From a virus: 32,245 nucleotides of DNA. The notes under the pieces were generated by a model that had not been told where the DNA came from, searched no databases, and was given only the letters and a program-made list of their open reading frames with translations. The position numbers and the translations under genes are program-made. Each line of letters opens with the position of its first letter. Position 1 is the stretch's first letter. Shown one piece after another: positions 23,284 through 30,852 of the stretch. The stretch is taken from positions 1 to 32,245 of the IMG/VR virus record IMGVR_UViG_3300023240_000069; one strand, written 5' to 3'.

Positions 23284-24153
23284 TTACCAGTGCTTCATTG
23301 AGTCTTCGACTCGCTTGTACACTGCCGGATCCGTTAGCTGTTGGAGAGACATGTTCGTGTACTCTTTCTCAGTAATGAACCCACTCTGCGTTGCAGTTCC
23401 GCCAACCTTACCCGGTGCGCTCTTCTTATTTGCTTCGTTCGACGCGCGTACCGTTTTACCCTTCTCAAGCTGTTGCATCTTTGTTGTGAGTTCTTTGACG
23501 CGCTGTACGGAGTAAGCTTCCGTTAAGCTTTTACCCAACACCTTTACTTGATACCAGGTATCTTCAGAAATCTGTGAGGGCTGCACGTCCGGATGCGTTG
23601 TCATGAAGTCACGGTACATTTGTTGTTCTTTTTCTTGCGTTATTCTAGACCTTTTTTCAGCAGCTTGTCTTTGCATGTCTTGCGCAATGTGTTCCGGAAT
23701 GTTGTTTTCCTGAGCTATGCGCTTAGTTTCATCTTCAGCTTCCATTCGCTCAGTCTCACGCATCAACTGTTCCGGCGTCATCCCTAACTTAGAAGCTCGC
23801 TGTTCGACAAACTGACGCACAGGATCCGTCTTGAGGGCTGATTCACGCTCTCTTCGTGCACGGTCTGCCATCATCCGATTTATTTCGTCCTGAGTGTAAT
23901 ACTTGCCTTTGTCAGCGGTATCTTCATCAGGCTTCGTAGAAACATCATCGGATTCGTCCTGCGACTCTTCATCGTCCGTAGTTGACGACGTATCACTATT
24001 TAATTCGTCTGAGTTATCCTGCTCATCAGTATTAGGAATTTGTGTTTCCTGACCATCCGTATCGTGGAAGTCCCCGGTATCCGTAGTTGCTCCATCTTCT
24101 CCATCGTTTTTTTGAGCGGTCAAGTCTCCGCTTTGAGCGTACATGTCAAGCAT
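23284..24153 (-). CDS. Scaffold protein
   Basis: This is a 289-residue protein. The first 90 residues are very acidic and low-complexity (Asp, Glu, Ser, Thr), the middle is a charged helical region rich in Met, Arg and Gln, and the C-terminus is short and basic. That composition and the position between portal and coat are typical of phage scaffolding proteins, which guide coat assembly and then leave or are degraded. GGAGG lies 8 nt before the ATG. No protease signature is present. Confidence 0.78.
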   Translation of the reverse strand: MLDMYAQSGDLTAQKNDGEDGATTDTGDFHDTDGQETQIPNTDEQDNSDELNSDTSSTTDDEESQDESDDVSTKPDEDTADKGKYYTQDEINRMMADRARRERESALKTDPVRQFVEQRASKLGMTPEQLMRETERMEAEDETKRIAQENNIPEHIAQDMQRQAAEKRSRITQEKEQQMYRDFMTTHPDVQPSQISEDTWYQVKVLGKSLTEAYSVQRVKELTTKMQQLEKGKTVRASNEANKKSAPGKVGGTATQSGFITEKEYTNMSLQQLTDPAVYKRVEDSMKHW

Positions 24154-24179
24154 GTATAAAACCTCCGTTTACAAAATAA

Positions 24180-26147
24180 TTATACAACATTTCCGCCTTG
24201 CTGTGAAACTAATTCTATTAATGCTTGTGCTTGTTGCTCTTGAGGGAGTGCTTTTATGCGTTCTTGCAGGTTAAGCGGTAACGATTGGAAGTACTCTGTC
24301 ACTTGGTCAATCTGTGACAACTGTTGCGGTGGTGACATGTCTTCAGGCATTTCTCCGGTTGGCATTGGTGGTACTCCTTGAGGCGGTTGTGCTCCCGGTG
24401 GTGGCGCTCCCGGCTCTCCTTGAGGTGGTGTTCCTGGAGGTGGTGGTTGCTGCGGATTTTGCATTTGTTGCATTTGCATTTTTAACTGCTCAGTTTGCAT
24501 TAGTGCGTTAACCATTGCCGGAGGTGGGTCTGTCTTGATTTCCTCCATCAACTGGTCACGCTTAGGCACATACCCTTCATGCGCACGGTTGAGGAATTGC
24601 GGAAGCGTTAGGTATCCGGCCTGCAACAGGTTACTGCTCGTCTCCATGGATGCAATCTGTGACCAGTGCGACGATGCGCCAACGTCAACTTTGACACGCA
24701 CGTCATCAGGCATTTCTTCGATATCAAGGATGCCGGATTCCTTCTTGTCGTTATTCTCATACTTCACTTCGCGCGGTACTGTGTACCGTGTCCGTATGAA
24801 GTCCTTTTGAATCAACGCAATGTCTTCGACATATTGATACAGGTTAGCTTTGACGTTCTCAAGCGGCACCGATGACGTCTGCTGTATCGCAATAATCGCA
24901 GCAGCGTTTTCTGGTCTGACATTACCAAGTATTACGTCATTTACGCCCATAACCTCGAATGTACGGTCAATCGTGCGGTCGAATAGTTGCACGACAATCG
25001 GGTTAATTTGCGCCGGCATAACTTGCTGTACCGCATCATTTACCGGACCGTCCATCTTGATAGCTTTGCCCACACCGTTAGACCAATTCCGGATCCTGGT
25101 TGCATCATAAATTACACGCCCGAACGCGCTGTCGATTGTCCAGCGTGCGCAAATGGCATGTATTTTATTTATTACGACATTGTTAGGAATCATTTCTTTA
25201 ATCTCAGAACGACCGATATAAGTACTCTTCCTTGGTGTCCACGGCATCAGTGCTACCGGGTACAAGGTGAGCTTTGTATCATACGGCTTTACAATGACAG
25301 CACTTCGGGTGTACTTACTGCTCCACACTGTTTTCGTGTCTGGATTGTAAAACATCTTTATGATATAGGTTGCTTTACGTGCAGTCTCAAGCTCGTACTT
25401 TGCATGGTCTCCGGCTGAATAGGTGATATCCTCATCCGGTCCGATTAGCTTAGGTGTTCCACCATTGGCCTCAGCTTCGCGGATAAGCTTATCAACGCTC
25501 TCTCTGCCAGTGAGGAGCACATACTCTTGATTCGGCTTTTGGTTTTTATTAATCCTGGAGTCCTGCGGTTCTGATAAGAATAGTTGCGTAATAGGAATAT
25601 GGTCAATGCAGTAGTCGCCCTCGATAGGCACGCGCTTTGTTTGCGGTGTACCATCAAGCCCATACAAAGGCTCTCCATCGTCGCTGACGCTTGGCTCATA
25701 GCCATCTGACTTACCAGCAACCATATCATCGTCCCAATACATGTAAGAGACAGCTACGCCCTCAACAGCAGCAGTGTGCGTTGATTGCCGGAGGTGGGAG
25801 TCCATCTTTAGCCATTCCCACTTGTTTTTCGTGTGTCCGTTAAGCGTCTTGATAAAGTCGTTCTCTTCTTCGCTCCATGAGGTGTACCGCATCGTGATCG
25901 GCTCTGAGGCTATTGCGGAGACTTTGAAGTCAATGACTCTCTTAATGAGATTAAAGACAGGCGTGGGATGTCCACTGGACTCAAGACCACGCCAATGGTC
26001 GCCCTCGTAAAAACGATTGCATTGATCCAAATCACGATACGCCCCCAGTTGTGAATTATACACTCTTCCAGCTTCAAATTCACGCCATGCTTGCGTTTCT
26101 GCAATTTTCCCGTTACCTTTGAGCATGTCCTTGATTTTATTAATCAT
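24180..26147 (-). CDS. Portal protein
   Basis: At 655 residues this is in the range of P22-type and other large portals. The N-terminal part shows the usual portal pattern (RDLDQCNRFYEGDHW and NLIKRVIDFKVSAIAS), with the wing and stem in the middle and a C-terminal Pro/Gly/Gln-rich tail from about 555 (QPPPPGTPPQGEPGAPPPG), then short helices to the end. The tail is probably disordered. The start shares four bases (ATGA) with the stop of the small membrane gene. The portal forms the DNA-entry vertex and works with the terminase encoded just upstream. Confidence 0.88.
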   Translation of the reverse strand: MINKIKDMLKGNGKIAETQAWREFEAGRVYNSQLGAYRDLDQCNRFYEGDHWRGLESSGHPTPVFNLIKRVIDFKVSAIASEPITMRYTSWSEEENDFIKTLNGHTKNKWEWLKMDSHLRQSTHTAAVEGVAVSYMYWDDDMVAGKSDGYEPSVSDDGEPLYGLDGTPQTKRVPIEGDYCIDHIPITQLFLSEPQDSRINKNQKPNQEYVLLTGRESVDKLIREAEANGGTPKLIGPDEDITYSAGDHAKYELETARKATYIIKMFYNPDTKTVWSSKYTRSAVIVKPYDTKLTLYPVALMPWTPRKSTYIGRSEIKEMIPNNVVINKIHAICARWTIDSAFGRVIYDATRIRNWSNGVGKAIKMDGPVNDAVQQVMPAQINPIVVQLFDRTIDRTFEVMGVNDVILGNVRPENAAAIIAIQQTSSVPLENVKANLYQYVEDIALIQKDFIRTRYTVPREVKYENNDKKESGILDIEEMPDDVRVKVDVGASSHWSQIASMETSSNLLQAGYLTLPQFLNRAHEGYVPKRDQLMEEIKTDPPPAMVNALMQTEQLKMQMQQMQNPQQPPPPGTPPQGEPGAPPPGAQPPQGVPPMPTGEMPEDMSPPQQLSQIDQVTEYFQSLPLNLQERIKALPQEQQAQALIELVSQQGGNVV

Positions 26148-26407
26148 ACTGTATCACCCATTTTCGGATGATATCCTAGCACTTGATTTAAGGCATCTTC
26201 CTGTTCTTGCGCGTACTTAATCTCCACTGCACTTGGTTCGTCACCCATCGGCTTACTAGCAACACGCGCTTTTTTAGGCGCTCCATTACTTAGATGTAAC
26301 GCGCTTGCTATATGCGCAACCATCAGGATCGCATAAGCAATAATCACTAATGCTGACGCTATCAAAAGCCACACAACCACCAAGGCTGCCGAAAGCAATG
26401 TTTCCAT
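26144..26407 (-). CDS. Small membrane protein between terL and portal
   Basis: This 87-residue protein has one or two hydrophobic spans at about 8-40 (AALVVVWLLIASALVIIAYA, then ILMVAHIASAL) and a basic then acidic C-terminus. The frame is open further upstream into terL, but ATG 26407 follows AGGTGGG and is the sensible start, 10 nt after the terL stop. The stop overlaps the portal start (ATGA). A membrane protein in this position is unusual; its role is unknown. Confidence 0.6.
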   Translation of the reverse strand: METLLSAALVVVWLLIASALVIIAYAILMVAHIASALHLSNGAPKKARVASKPMGDEPSAVEIKYAQEQEDALNQVLGYHPKMGDTV

Positions 26408-26417
26408 ATCATCCCAC

Positions 26418-27968
26418 CTATCCGTTAAATTCACCCGAGAAGTCACTAAACAATTCATCTTCCCACCGTTCACCATCACCATCATGCTGTACAGCCGGAG
26501 CAAAATGTCTTACGTCGTCAACGACGGGTTCTCGCAATTCTCCCGGCCTTATGTCTTTTATCTTGATAATCGCCTGTGTTGTGGCGTCTACTATGTCATC
26601 GTTCTTACCATTAGGAAAAAAGTTAAACTCGTCAATGAAGATTTGTTTCCATGGCGCAAACTTGTAAATGTACACCGATTCAGCTTGTATCCATGGCGAT
26701 ACGGCTTGGAGCCTGGCAATCTTGCTTTCGGTGGGATTGTAAGCAATGACTCCGCTTACTTTGCGCCGGAGTACATCTATAATCGCGCTGCCATTCGCCT
26801 TTTCCTCAATGTACAAGATGTCGTTACGTCTACGCATTACCAGTATCGCGTCCACGGTTTCAATAAAAGTCATACGCTCCCGGACCATCTCAGTTAGGTA
26901 CATTCTTCCGGAGACGCCAATCCCCCAACGCTGAATAACTATAAAGTCCGAGGTGTCCGACTTCTTGAATGCGGCATCTACTGACAGGCACCACCGTGTT
27001 ATCGGCTCTTCTATCTTGGTGTAGAACTGCCACCACGCTTCTTTAACCATCCCACCGGATAAAGGCGATGGCTCTTGCAAATACTGCCCGGTATATCCGT
27101 ACTCACCCAACATCCTTTTGAGCTTGTCTAGCGTTTCCTGCGGCTCACGTGCTGGCCATAAAACATCACCTTTCTTACGGTGTATGGTTCTGCCGGACAT
27201 AGGGAATATTAAAGTACGCTCTAAGCGTTCTTCAGATGGCAACTTGACGTGTACATAATCATCAAGTTCAAGAGCTACCCCGGATACATCACCTTGGTTA
27301 AGGCGTTGCATAACGACAATAATCGCGCCCGTTTGCTTATCGTTAAGCCTCGAAGGAATACTTTGCCGGAAGTAATCGACTTGTTTACCACGTTCCGCAT
27401 CACTCTCAGCGCCCTGTGGGTCATGTGGATCATCAATGATAATCAAATCGCCACCCTCACCCGTCGCGGTACCAGGCATAGGAGAAGCAAGCATCATTCC
27501 TGTTTTTGTGTTTTCAATTTTCTTTTGGGTATTCATGTCACCTTTCAGCTTTACATCTGGGAATAGCTGCTTATATAGGTTGGATTGCATAATATTACGC
27601 CTGTCGATGTTGAACTTCTTTGCGAGCGAGTCGGAATAGGAGAATGACAACATTCTCGTTTCCGGTCTTCTAGCCCATAACCAAGAGCCGTACATGACGT
27701 TTGTAAGTATGCTTTTCATACAACGGGGGGGGAGATTGAGTAGCAACCGTGTTATTTGTCCTGCTTCCACGGCTTCTAAATGCTCAATCATATAGTGCAA
27801 ATGCCAATTATCCTTGTACTCCGTAGCTGGTTCAAGTACCTTCCAGAATGTTGTCTGATACGCCAACAAGGAATTGAAGCACGTGTCTCTCAGCTCACTA
27901 AGGATATATTGATTGTACTGGCTCTGTAACTCCGGTGGTACGCTATCCGGTGTTATCAGACTTCGAAT
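26418..27968 (-). CDS. terL: Terminase large subunit
   Basis: This is the packaging motor ATPase and nuclease. The ATPase domain has a variant Walker A (PPRCMKS) and Walker B LIIIDDP about 95 residues later. The nuclease domain shows SVDAAFKKSDTSDF, an IEEKANG segment, and DDIVDATTQ near the C-terminus, as in the PPRxxKS group of phage terminases. The nearest conventional start, TTG 27869, has no ribosome binding site and would cut off about 33 residues whose sequence still looks coding (TPDSVPPELQSQYNQYILS). In the same frame an ATT at 27968 lies exactly 9 nt after AAAGGAGG. That start is used here; it is 516 residues. The 5' end overlaps terS by 26 nt. Confidence 0.9.
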   Translation of the reverse strand: MRSLITPDSVPPELQSQYNQYILSELRDTCFNSLLAYQTTFWKVLEPATEYKDNWHLHYMIEHLEAVEAGQITRLLLNLPPRCMKSILTNVMYGSWLWARRPETRMLSFSYSDSLAKKFNIDRRNIMQSNLYKQLFPDVKLKGDMNTQKKIENTKTGMMLASPMPGTATGEGGDLIIIDDPHDPQGAESDAERGKQVDYFRQSIPSRLNDKQTGAIIVVMQRLNQGDVSGVALELDDYVHVKLPSEERLERTLIFPMSGRTIHRKKGDVLWPAREPQETLDKLKRMLGEYGYTGQYLQEPSPLSGGMVKEAWWQFYTKIEEPITRWCLSVDAAFKKSDTSDFIVIQRWGIGVSGRMYLTEMVRERMTFIETVDAILVMRRRNDILYIEEKANGSAIIDVLRRKVSGVIAYNPTESKIARLQAVSPWIQAESVYIYKFAPWKQIFIDEFNFFPNGKNDDIVDATTQAIIKIKDIRPGELREPVVDDVRHFAPAVQHDGDGERWEDELFSDFSGEFNG

Positions 27969-28251
27969 TGCTAAGTGCCTCCTTTGCTGCTATCAAGTCA
28001 TCATACAGCTTTTGAGTATCGCCGTTGCTGACGTTGACTTGCATAGATGAATCTACAAGGTCATAGATTTCAGCTAGCATCTTTGCAGCGTTGTTTCTGT
28101 CCTTTACCGCAGCGCGTGTACTCTTAATATCCGCATCAGTTCGTCCGTCCGAATCCTTAGTGATGACAATATGTTCATCCCGGATATCGCCGTTCATAAC
28201 CTCCGTGAAATACTCAAGTACTTTTTTCTGCTCCTCGGTATATGTAGACAT
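27943..28251 (-). CDS. terS: Terminase small subunit
   Basis: This is a 102-residue, acidic, helical protein directly upstream of terL and overlapping its start. The size and position suit TerS, which recognises the packaging start and loads TerL. The N-terminal helix (EEQKKVLEYFTEVMNGDIRD) and the central helix (RAAVKDRNNAAKMLAEIY) resemble small terminases that lack a strong HTH signature. AGGGGGTGAAG precedes ATG. An intrinsic terminator and three copies of a 10-bp sequence lie just upstream. Confidence 0.72.
   Translation of the reverse strand: MSTYTEEQKKVLEYFTEVMNGDIRDEHIVITKDSDGRTDADIKSTRAAVKDRNNAAKMLAEIYDLVDSSMQVNVSNGDTQKLYDDLIAAKEALSNSKSDNTG
27966..27985 (-). promoter_or_regulatory. 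Ribosome binding site and proposed AUU start of terL
   Basis: On the minus strand, AAAGGAGG (27985-27978) is followed after 9 nt by ATT (27968-27966). Between the upstream in-frame TAG and the TTG at 27869 there is no ATG, GTG or TTG codon in the terL frame. AUU starts are rare and, in bacterial infC, make translation dependent on IF3. Confidence 0.6.
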
Positions 28252-28281
28252 AGCTTCACCCCCTTTATATCAGTGTACCAT

Positions 28282-28316
28282 AAAAAAACCCCCACACGTA
28301 ATGTGTAAGGGTTTTT
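28282..28316. terminator. Bidirectional terminator upstream of terS
   Basis: AAAAAAACCCCCACAC (28282 onward) pairs with TGTGTAAGGGTTTTT (ending 28316). Both flanks have A or T runs. It follows the 288-residue gene on the minus strand and precedes terS by about 30 bp, so terS transcription needs read-through or a local promoter; I see no clear promoter in the gap. Confidence 0.85.
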
Positions 28317-28367
28317 ATTTATCGTTTTTTATTTATCGCTTATATCCCGGATGCGTGTTATTTATCG
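28315..28367 (-). repeat. Three direct copies of a 10-bp sequence upstream of terS
   Basis: CGATAAATAA (minus strand) occurs at 28358-28367, 28329-28338 and 28315-28324, with starts 29 and 14 bp apart. The first copy includes the stop codon of the upstream gene; the last touches the terminator. Spacings near one and two multiples of 14 suggest regular protein binding. TerS recognition or repression are possible roles. Confidence 0.6.
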
Positions 28368-29228
28368 CTTCGTCAGCTTCTTCAACATTTCGCGCATATC
28401 AGGCGTCATACCGTCTTCGTAGCTCTTCTTACCTTCCTTACCTTTTATTAACCCAATTAGATCACCAACTAAATCTGACAACTCTTTTATATCGCTAGGC
28501 TTCACTTTATTATTCACTGACCTATATCTTGGGCAGGTACCTCCGACAGACTCAGGACCGCCTTCAACGGTCCTGAGCGCCTTGTTGACATCTTCTATCT
28601 CATGCATAAAGAAGTATCTAAGAGCTATCGGTTCATTATCACAGCGTTTCACGCCGTCACTAAACTTCCTGCAAACAAGCCGGAGCATCACACCAAGCAT
28701 CACGACTACGTTTGCGAACTCCTTTTCTCCACTCTTTAACCTGGCACTGAATTCATCCGTCTTTATGAGACTGCGCAACCCGAGAATCATGTTCATGACA
28801 TATTTAGGGATGTCGCTTAGTTGTAAGTTTACATGCTCAGCATTGAATTTATCAACCTCAATATCACCTCTTTGCGTCTGGAAATCTCGTAGTTCAAACA
28901 ATTCGTTTCGGTATGCGTAGCCCAGCGCATTAATTACAATTGACAGGTACGTTTCGTACTTATTTTTGAGTTTATGAGTTCCCAAACCAATTTCATCTGA
29001 AAGCGTGGCTACGCTATCTGCAAGATTATCAAAACACTTTAGCTCGCCGGACGGTAAGCGTGCTTCGCCAGAAAGTGATGCCAATCCCGCTTTTATCTCG
29101 TGCAGTTGCAGTACTAATATATCCCCTTTAATTTCATAATTCGCCGAAATCCTCAAGTTAAAAACCTCGTTTACAAACTCCATCTCAACATCCACTGGCG
29201 TTAATTCTCCTGCTTTTATTTGGCACAT
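28362..29228 (-). CDS. Hypothetical 288-residue protein upstream of terS
   Basis: I do not recognise this helical, charged protein. ATG 29228 follows AAGGAG by 7 nt; the same frame is open upstream through the promoter region but has no better ribosome binding site. The C-terminal 90 residues contain Cys and Arg/Lys-rich segments (RSVNNKVKPSDIKELSDL) and the last residues are basic. It is the first gene after the late-strand promoter and is followed by a terminator, so it may be a separately regulated gene (for example a regulator), but the sequence shows no HTH. Confidence 0.7.
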   Translation of the reverse strand: MCQIKAGELTPVDVEMEFVNEVFNLRISANYEIKGDILVLQLHEIKAGLASLSGEARLPSGELKCFDNLADSVATLSDEIGLGTHKLKNKYETYLSIVINALGYAYRNELFELRDFQTQRGDIEVDKFNAEHVNLQLSDIPKYVMNMILGLRSLIKTDEFSARLKSGEKEFANVVVMLGVMLRLVCRKFSDGVKRCDNEPIALRYFFMHEIEDVNKALRTVEGGPESVGGTCPRYRSVNNKVKPSDIKELSDLVGDLIGLIKGKEGKKSYEDGMTPDMREMLKKLTKR

Positions 29229-29268
29229 AATCATTCTCCTTCCGAATTTTAAAAATTGCTGCTTAGTG

Positions 29269-29298
29269 AGCATACCATAATCTAATGATGTTTTTCAA
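29269..29298 (-). promoter_or_regulatory. Probable promoter of the late-strand 288-residue gene
   Basis: On the minus strand, TTGAAA (29298-29293), an 18-bp spacer, then TATGCT (29274-29269) with an extended -10 TGG just ahead of it. The transcript would start about 30 nt before the ribosome binding site of the 288-residue gene. Confidence 0.6.
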
Positions 29299-29304
29299 CA
29301 TACT

Positions 29305-29327
29305 AAAAAGGACGCCGTTAGGCGCCC
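29305..29327 (-). terminator. Intrinsic terminator upstream of the 288-residue gene
   Basis: Minus-strand GGGCGCC (29327-29321), a TAAC loop, GGCGTCC (29316-29310) and TTTTT. The stem has one G-U pair on the minus strand, but the plus-strand copy would have an A-C mismatch, so the structure is built for leftward transcripts. Confidence 0.8.
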
Positions 29328-29375
29328 ATCTCAGCAATTTTCGGAAGAAAAATTTAATGTTACAACATGCAGCTA
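29305..29375 (-). ncRNA. Candidate short RNA or attenuated leader
   Basis: A near-consensus promoter (29382-29410) fires into a terminator ending at 29305, giving an RNA of about 70 nt with no ORF. It could fold into three stems: ATGTT/AACAT, an AATTTTT/GAAAATT stem, and the terminator stem. It may be a separate small RNA or the attenuated leader of the late operon. It lies wholly outside the IS. Confidence 0.5.
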
Positions 29376-29381
29376 CGGCTT

Positions 29382-29410
29382 ATTATACGCGCTTAATAGC
29401 GCAGTGTAAA
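29382..29410 (-). promoter_or_regulatory. Near-consensus promoter with palindromic spacer
   Basis: On the minus strand, TTTACA (29410-29405), exactly 17 bp, then TATAAT (29387-29382). The spacer holds a perfect palindrome GCGCTATTAAGCGC (29402-29389), a position typical of repressor operators. The IS target duplication begins only 10 bp upstream of the -35 box. Confidence 0.75.
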
Positions 29411-29419
29411 GCGAAATGC

Positions 29420-29429
29420 CCCTGCGTTG
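29420..29429. repeat. IS target-site duplication, left copy
   Basis: CCCTGCGTTG flanks the left inverted repeat; the same 10 bp follow the right inverted repeat at 30853-30862. Ten bases is within the range known for ISAs1-family elements. Confidence 0.9.
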
Positions 29430-29441
29430 CAGGGTAATCGC

Positions 29442-30664
29442 TTACCGATTAATCCCAGTTAAATCAATTCCAAGGACTTTAAAAAGAAATGTTTTATCCC
29501 ATCCACACTTTTTCCGCTTAGCCGCAATGCCCAGTTTCGAGGGTTCTTGCTTGAGTAAACTCGTTGCAAGGTGCCTAAATACAGAGACGTTCTCAGCTCC
29601 ACTACCTTTGCGAATCCTGCTGAGATCTTCTCGGAAGGCTACGTCTAATACCCAGTGGAGGCCGTTTTCAACAGACCAATGTCCGCGTTTATACTGTGCA
29701 TACGCCTCGGCAGTACAATGTTCAATGCTACAAATATCGTAGTGATAATTTACAGTAGTTTTATCGCCTACCTGCCTGCGACTGACACACATGCCAAGAC
29801 AAGATAACCCTTTGAAGTGATGATTTTGCTTGATGTATTCTATATCGTGAATCACATAGTACTCACGGATTTCCATTCGTCCATGACTGTTATCAAGTGT
29901 TCTATGATAGCGCTTTTGCTGCTTCAACAGCTCTTTTTCCTCTGGGTTTATATCGCTTATCAGCTCGTCAAACAGCAGCACTGTATCCTGGCATAACGTC
30001 TTTTGATTATCTTTTAGAGCAAGGACATAATCGGCTTCCTGCTTAATAATCTGCTCAGCTATTTTCTTTTGAGTACCCATCGCATCGATCGTGATCACTG
30101 CATTTTTCAAACAGAGTTTCTTTAACAATTCAGGTATAGCAGTTATTTCATTACTTTTCTCTTCTGTCGCTAACTGACCTAAAACAACCCTAGTTTCTCG
30201 TGCCCATGCGCTTACGACATGATAGACTTAAAGTTTCAATCCACGCACCCACACGGGCTAGTTTCTCGTGCCCATGCGCTTACGACATGCAATGCTTTTT
30301 TTCCATTAGCTTTATCTGCAGAGCCGCATAATGTTTTCCCATCGATGGCTATTTGTCGCCCAGATATTTTTGTGTCCAAGTAGGCAACCCATTCCATAAA
30401 AGCCTCATGGATTCCTTCGGGTTCCAAGCGCCCCAGTACGTCTCCGAACACATCATGGCTAGGCACACCAAACGGAAGCTCTAAAATATCTTTGAGCCAT
30501 TCCTCGTTAGAGTTACCCCATTCTTGTATATCCGTGTAGCCATCGGCCCCACAAAGTGTGCCCAATACTGAAAGTACTAGGATATCAATTAGTTTATGTT
30601 TCAATCCATTTCCTGTTCTATAGTCCGGTATTTTTTCAAAGCAAGTTTTCAGTGAATCAATCAT
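29442..30664 (-). pseudogene. ISAs1-family DDE transposase, disrupted by a 68-bp lesion
   Basis: The gene is in two pieces. The 5' part (30664 to about 30258) includes the first catalytic Asp in AIDGKTL. The 3' part contains ITIDAMGTQ (second Asp), ALKDNQK, and the region WSVENGLHWVLDVAFRED with the catalytic Glu. Between them, a 36-bp insert and a second copy of 32 bp shift the frame and create a stop. If one 32-bp copy and the 36-bp insert are removed, the frame runs without a break to give 384 residues, normal for the family. So the protein was intact until this one event. The upstream region holds GGGGAG and a plausible promoter. Confidence 0.9.
30190..30289. CRISPR. Single CRISPR-like repeat-spacer-repeat unit inside the transposase
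   Basis: Two perfect 32-bp direct copies (30190-30221 and 30258-30289) flank a 36-bp insert (30222-30257). The outer bases differ on both sides, so the duplication is exactly 32 bp. The insert's last 25 bp (30233-30257) read, on the minus strand, CCCGTGTGG then GTGCGTGGATTGAAAC, the distinctive 3' end of type I-C CRISPR repeats, which are normally 32 bp with spacers of about 34-36 bp. The first 11 bp of the insert (30222-30232) would be adjacent spacer sequence. Size and layout match one Cas1-Cas2 integration. A chimeric assembly is the main alternative. Confidence 0.5.
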
Positions 30665-30685
30665 TTTAAGTCTCCCCGATGTCAG

Positions 30686-30714
30686 TGTATAGTCTGGTTT
30701 AGACTAATCGACAA
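30686..30714 (-). promoter_or_regulatory. Probable transposase promoter
   Basis: On the minus strand, TTGTCG (30714-30709), 17 bp, then TATACA (30691-30686), about 20 nt before the transposase start. The inverted repeat AGTCT/AGACT (30691-30705) lies in the spacer and may form a hairpin or operator. Confidence 0.5.
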
Positions 30715-30797
30715 CGGATTTATTCTCAAGTAGCAACTCTGTTGGATGAATATCCATTAACGAAAGAATCGCTCGACTTCTGTATTCAATCTATCAT

Positions 30798-30825
30798 CTA
30801 AAAGCCTATTAGAACAGGCTTTTAG
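30798..30825. terminator. Terminator-like hairpin near the IS right end
   Basis: A perfect 10-bp inverted repeat (CTAAAAGCCT at 30798-30807 and AGGCTTTTAG at 30816-30825) with an 8-nt loop lies between the right IS end and the transposase promoter. Such structures often block outside transcription from entering a transposase gene. Confidence 0.55.
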
Positions 30826-30852
30826 AGCGAATTTCCGTAAGCGATTACCCTG

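Larger units (their letters stand above)
29430..30852 (-). mobile_element. ISAs1-family insertion sequence
   Basis: The element has 16-bp perfect terminal inverted repeats, CAGGGTAATCGCTTAC at 29430-29445 and its complement at 30837-30852, with a 10-bp target duplication on both sides. It holds one transposase gene of the ISAs1 (H-repeat associated) family, read leftward; its stop codon lies inside the left inverted repeat. The element is 1423 bp, or 1355 bp without the 68-bp lesion inside the transposase. Before insertion the target was a near-perfect hairpin of about 13 bp (GAAATGCCCCTGC and GCAAGGGCATTTC). The perfect ends and clean duplication suggest a recent insertion. Confidence 0.93.

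Noticed and set aside
23240-23290. A promoter in front of the major capsid gene
   Set aside because: TATACT is present, but no usable -35 box lies 16-18 bp upstream.
30222-30232. The 11-bp non-repeat part of the insert as IS-derived spacer
   Set aside because: AGACTTAAA also occurs just before the transposase start, but the match is only 9 bases and stops on both sides, so chance is likely.
30190-30289. A working CRISPR array carried by the phage
   Set aside because: There is only one unit, it lies within the transposase gene, the outer copies are transposase sequence, and no cas gene or leader is near.
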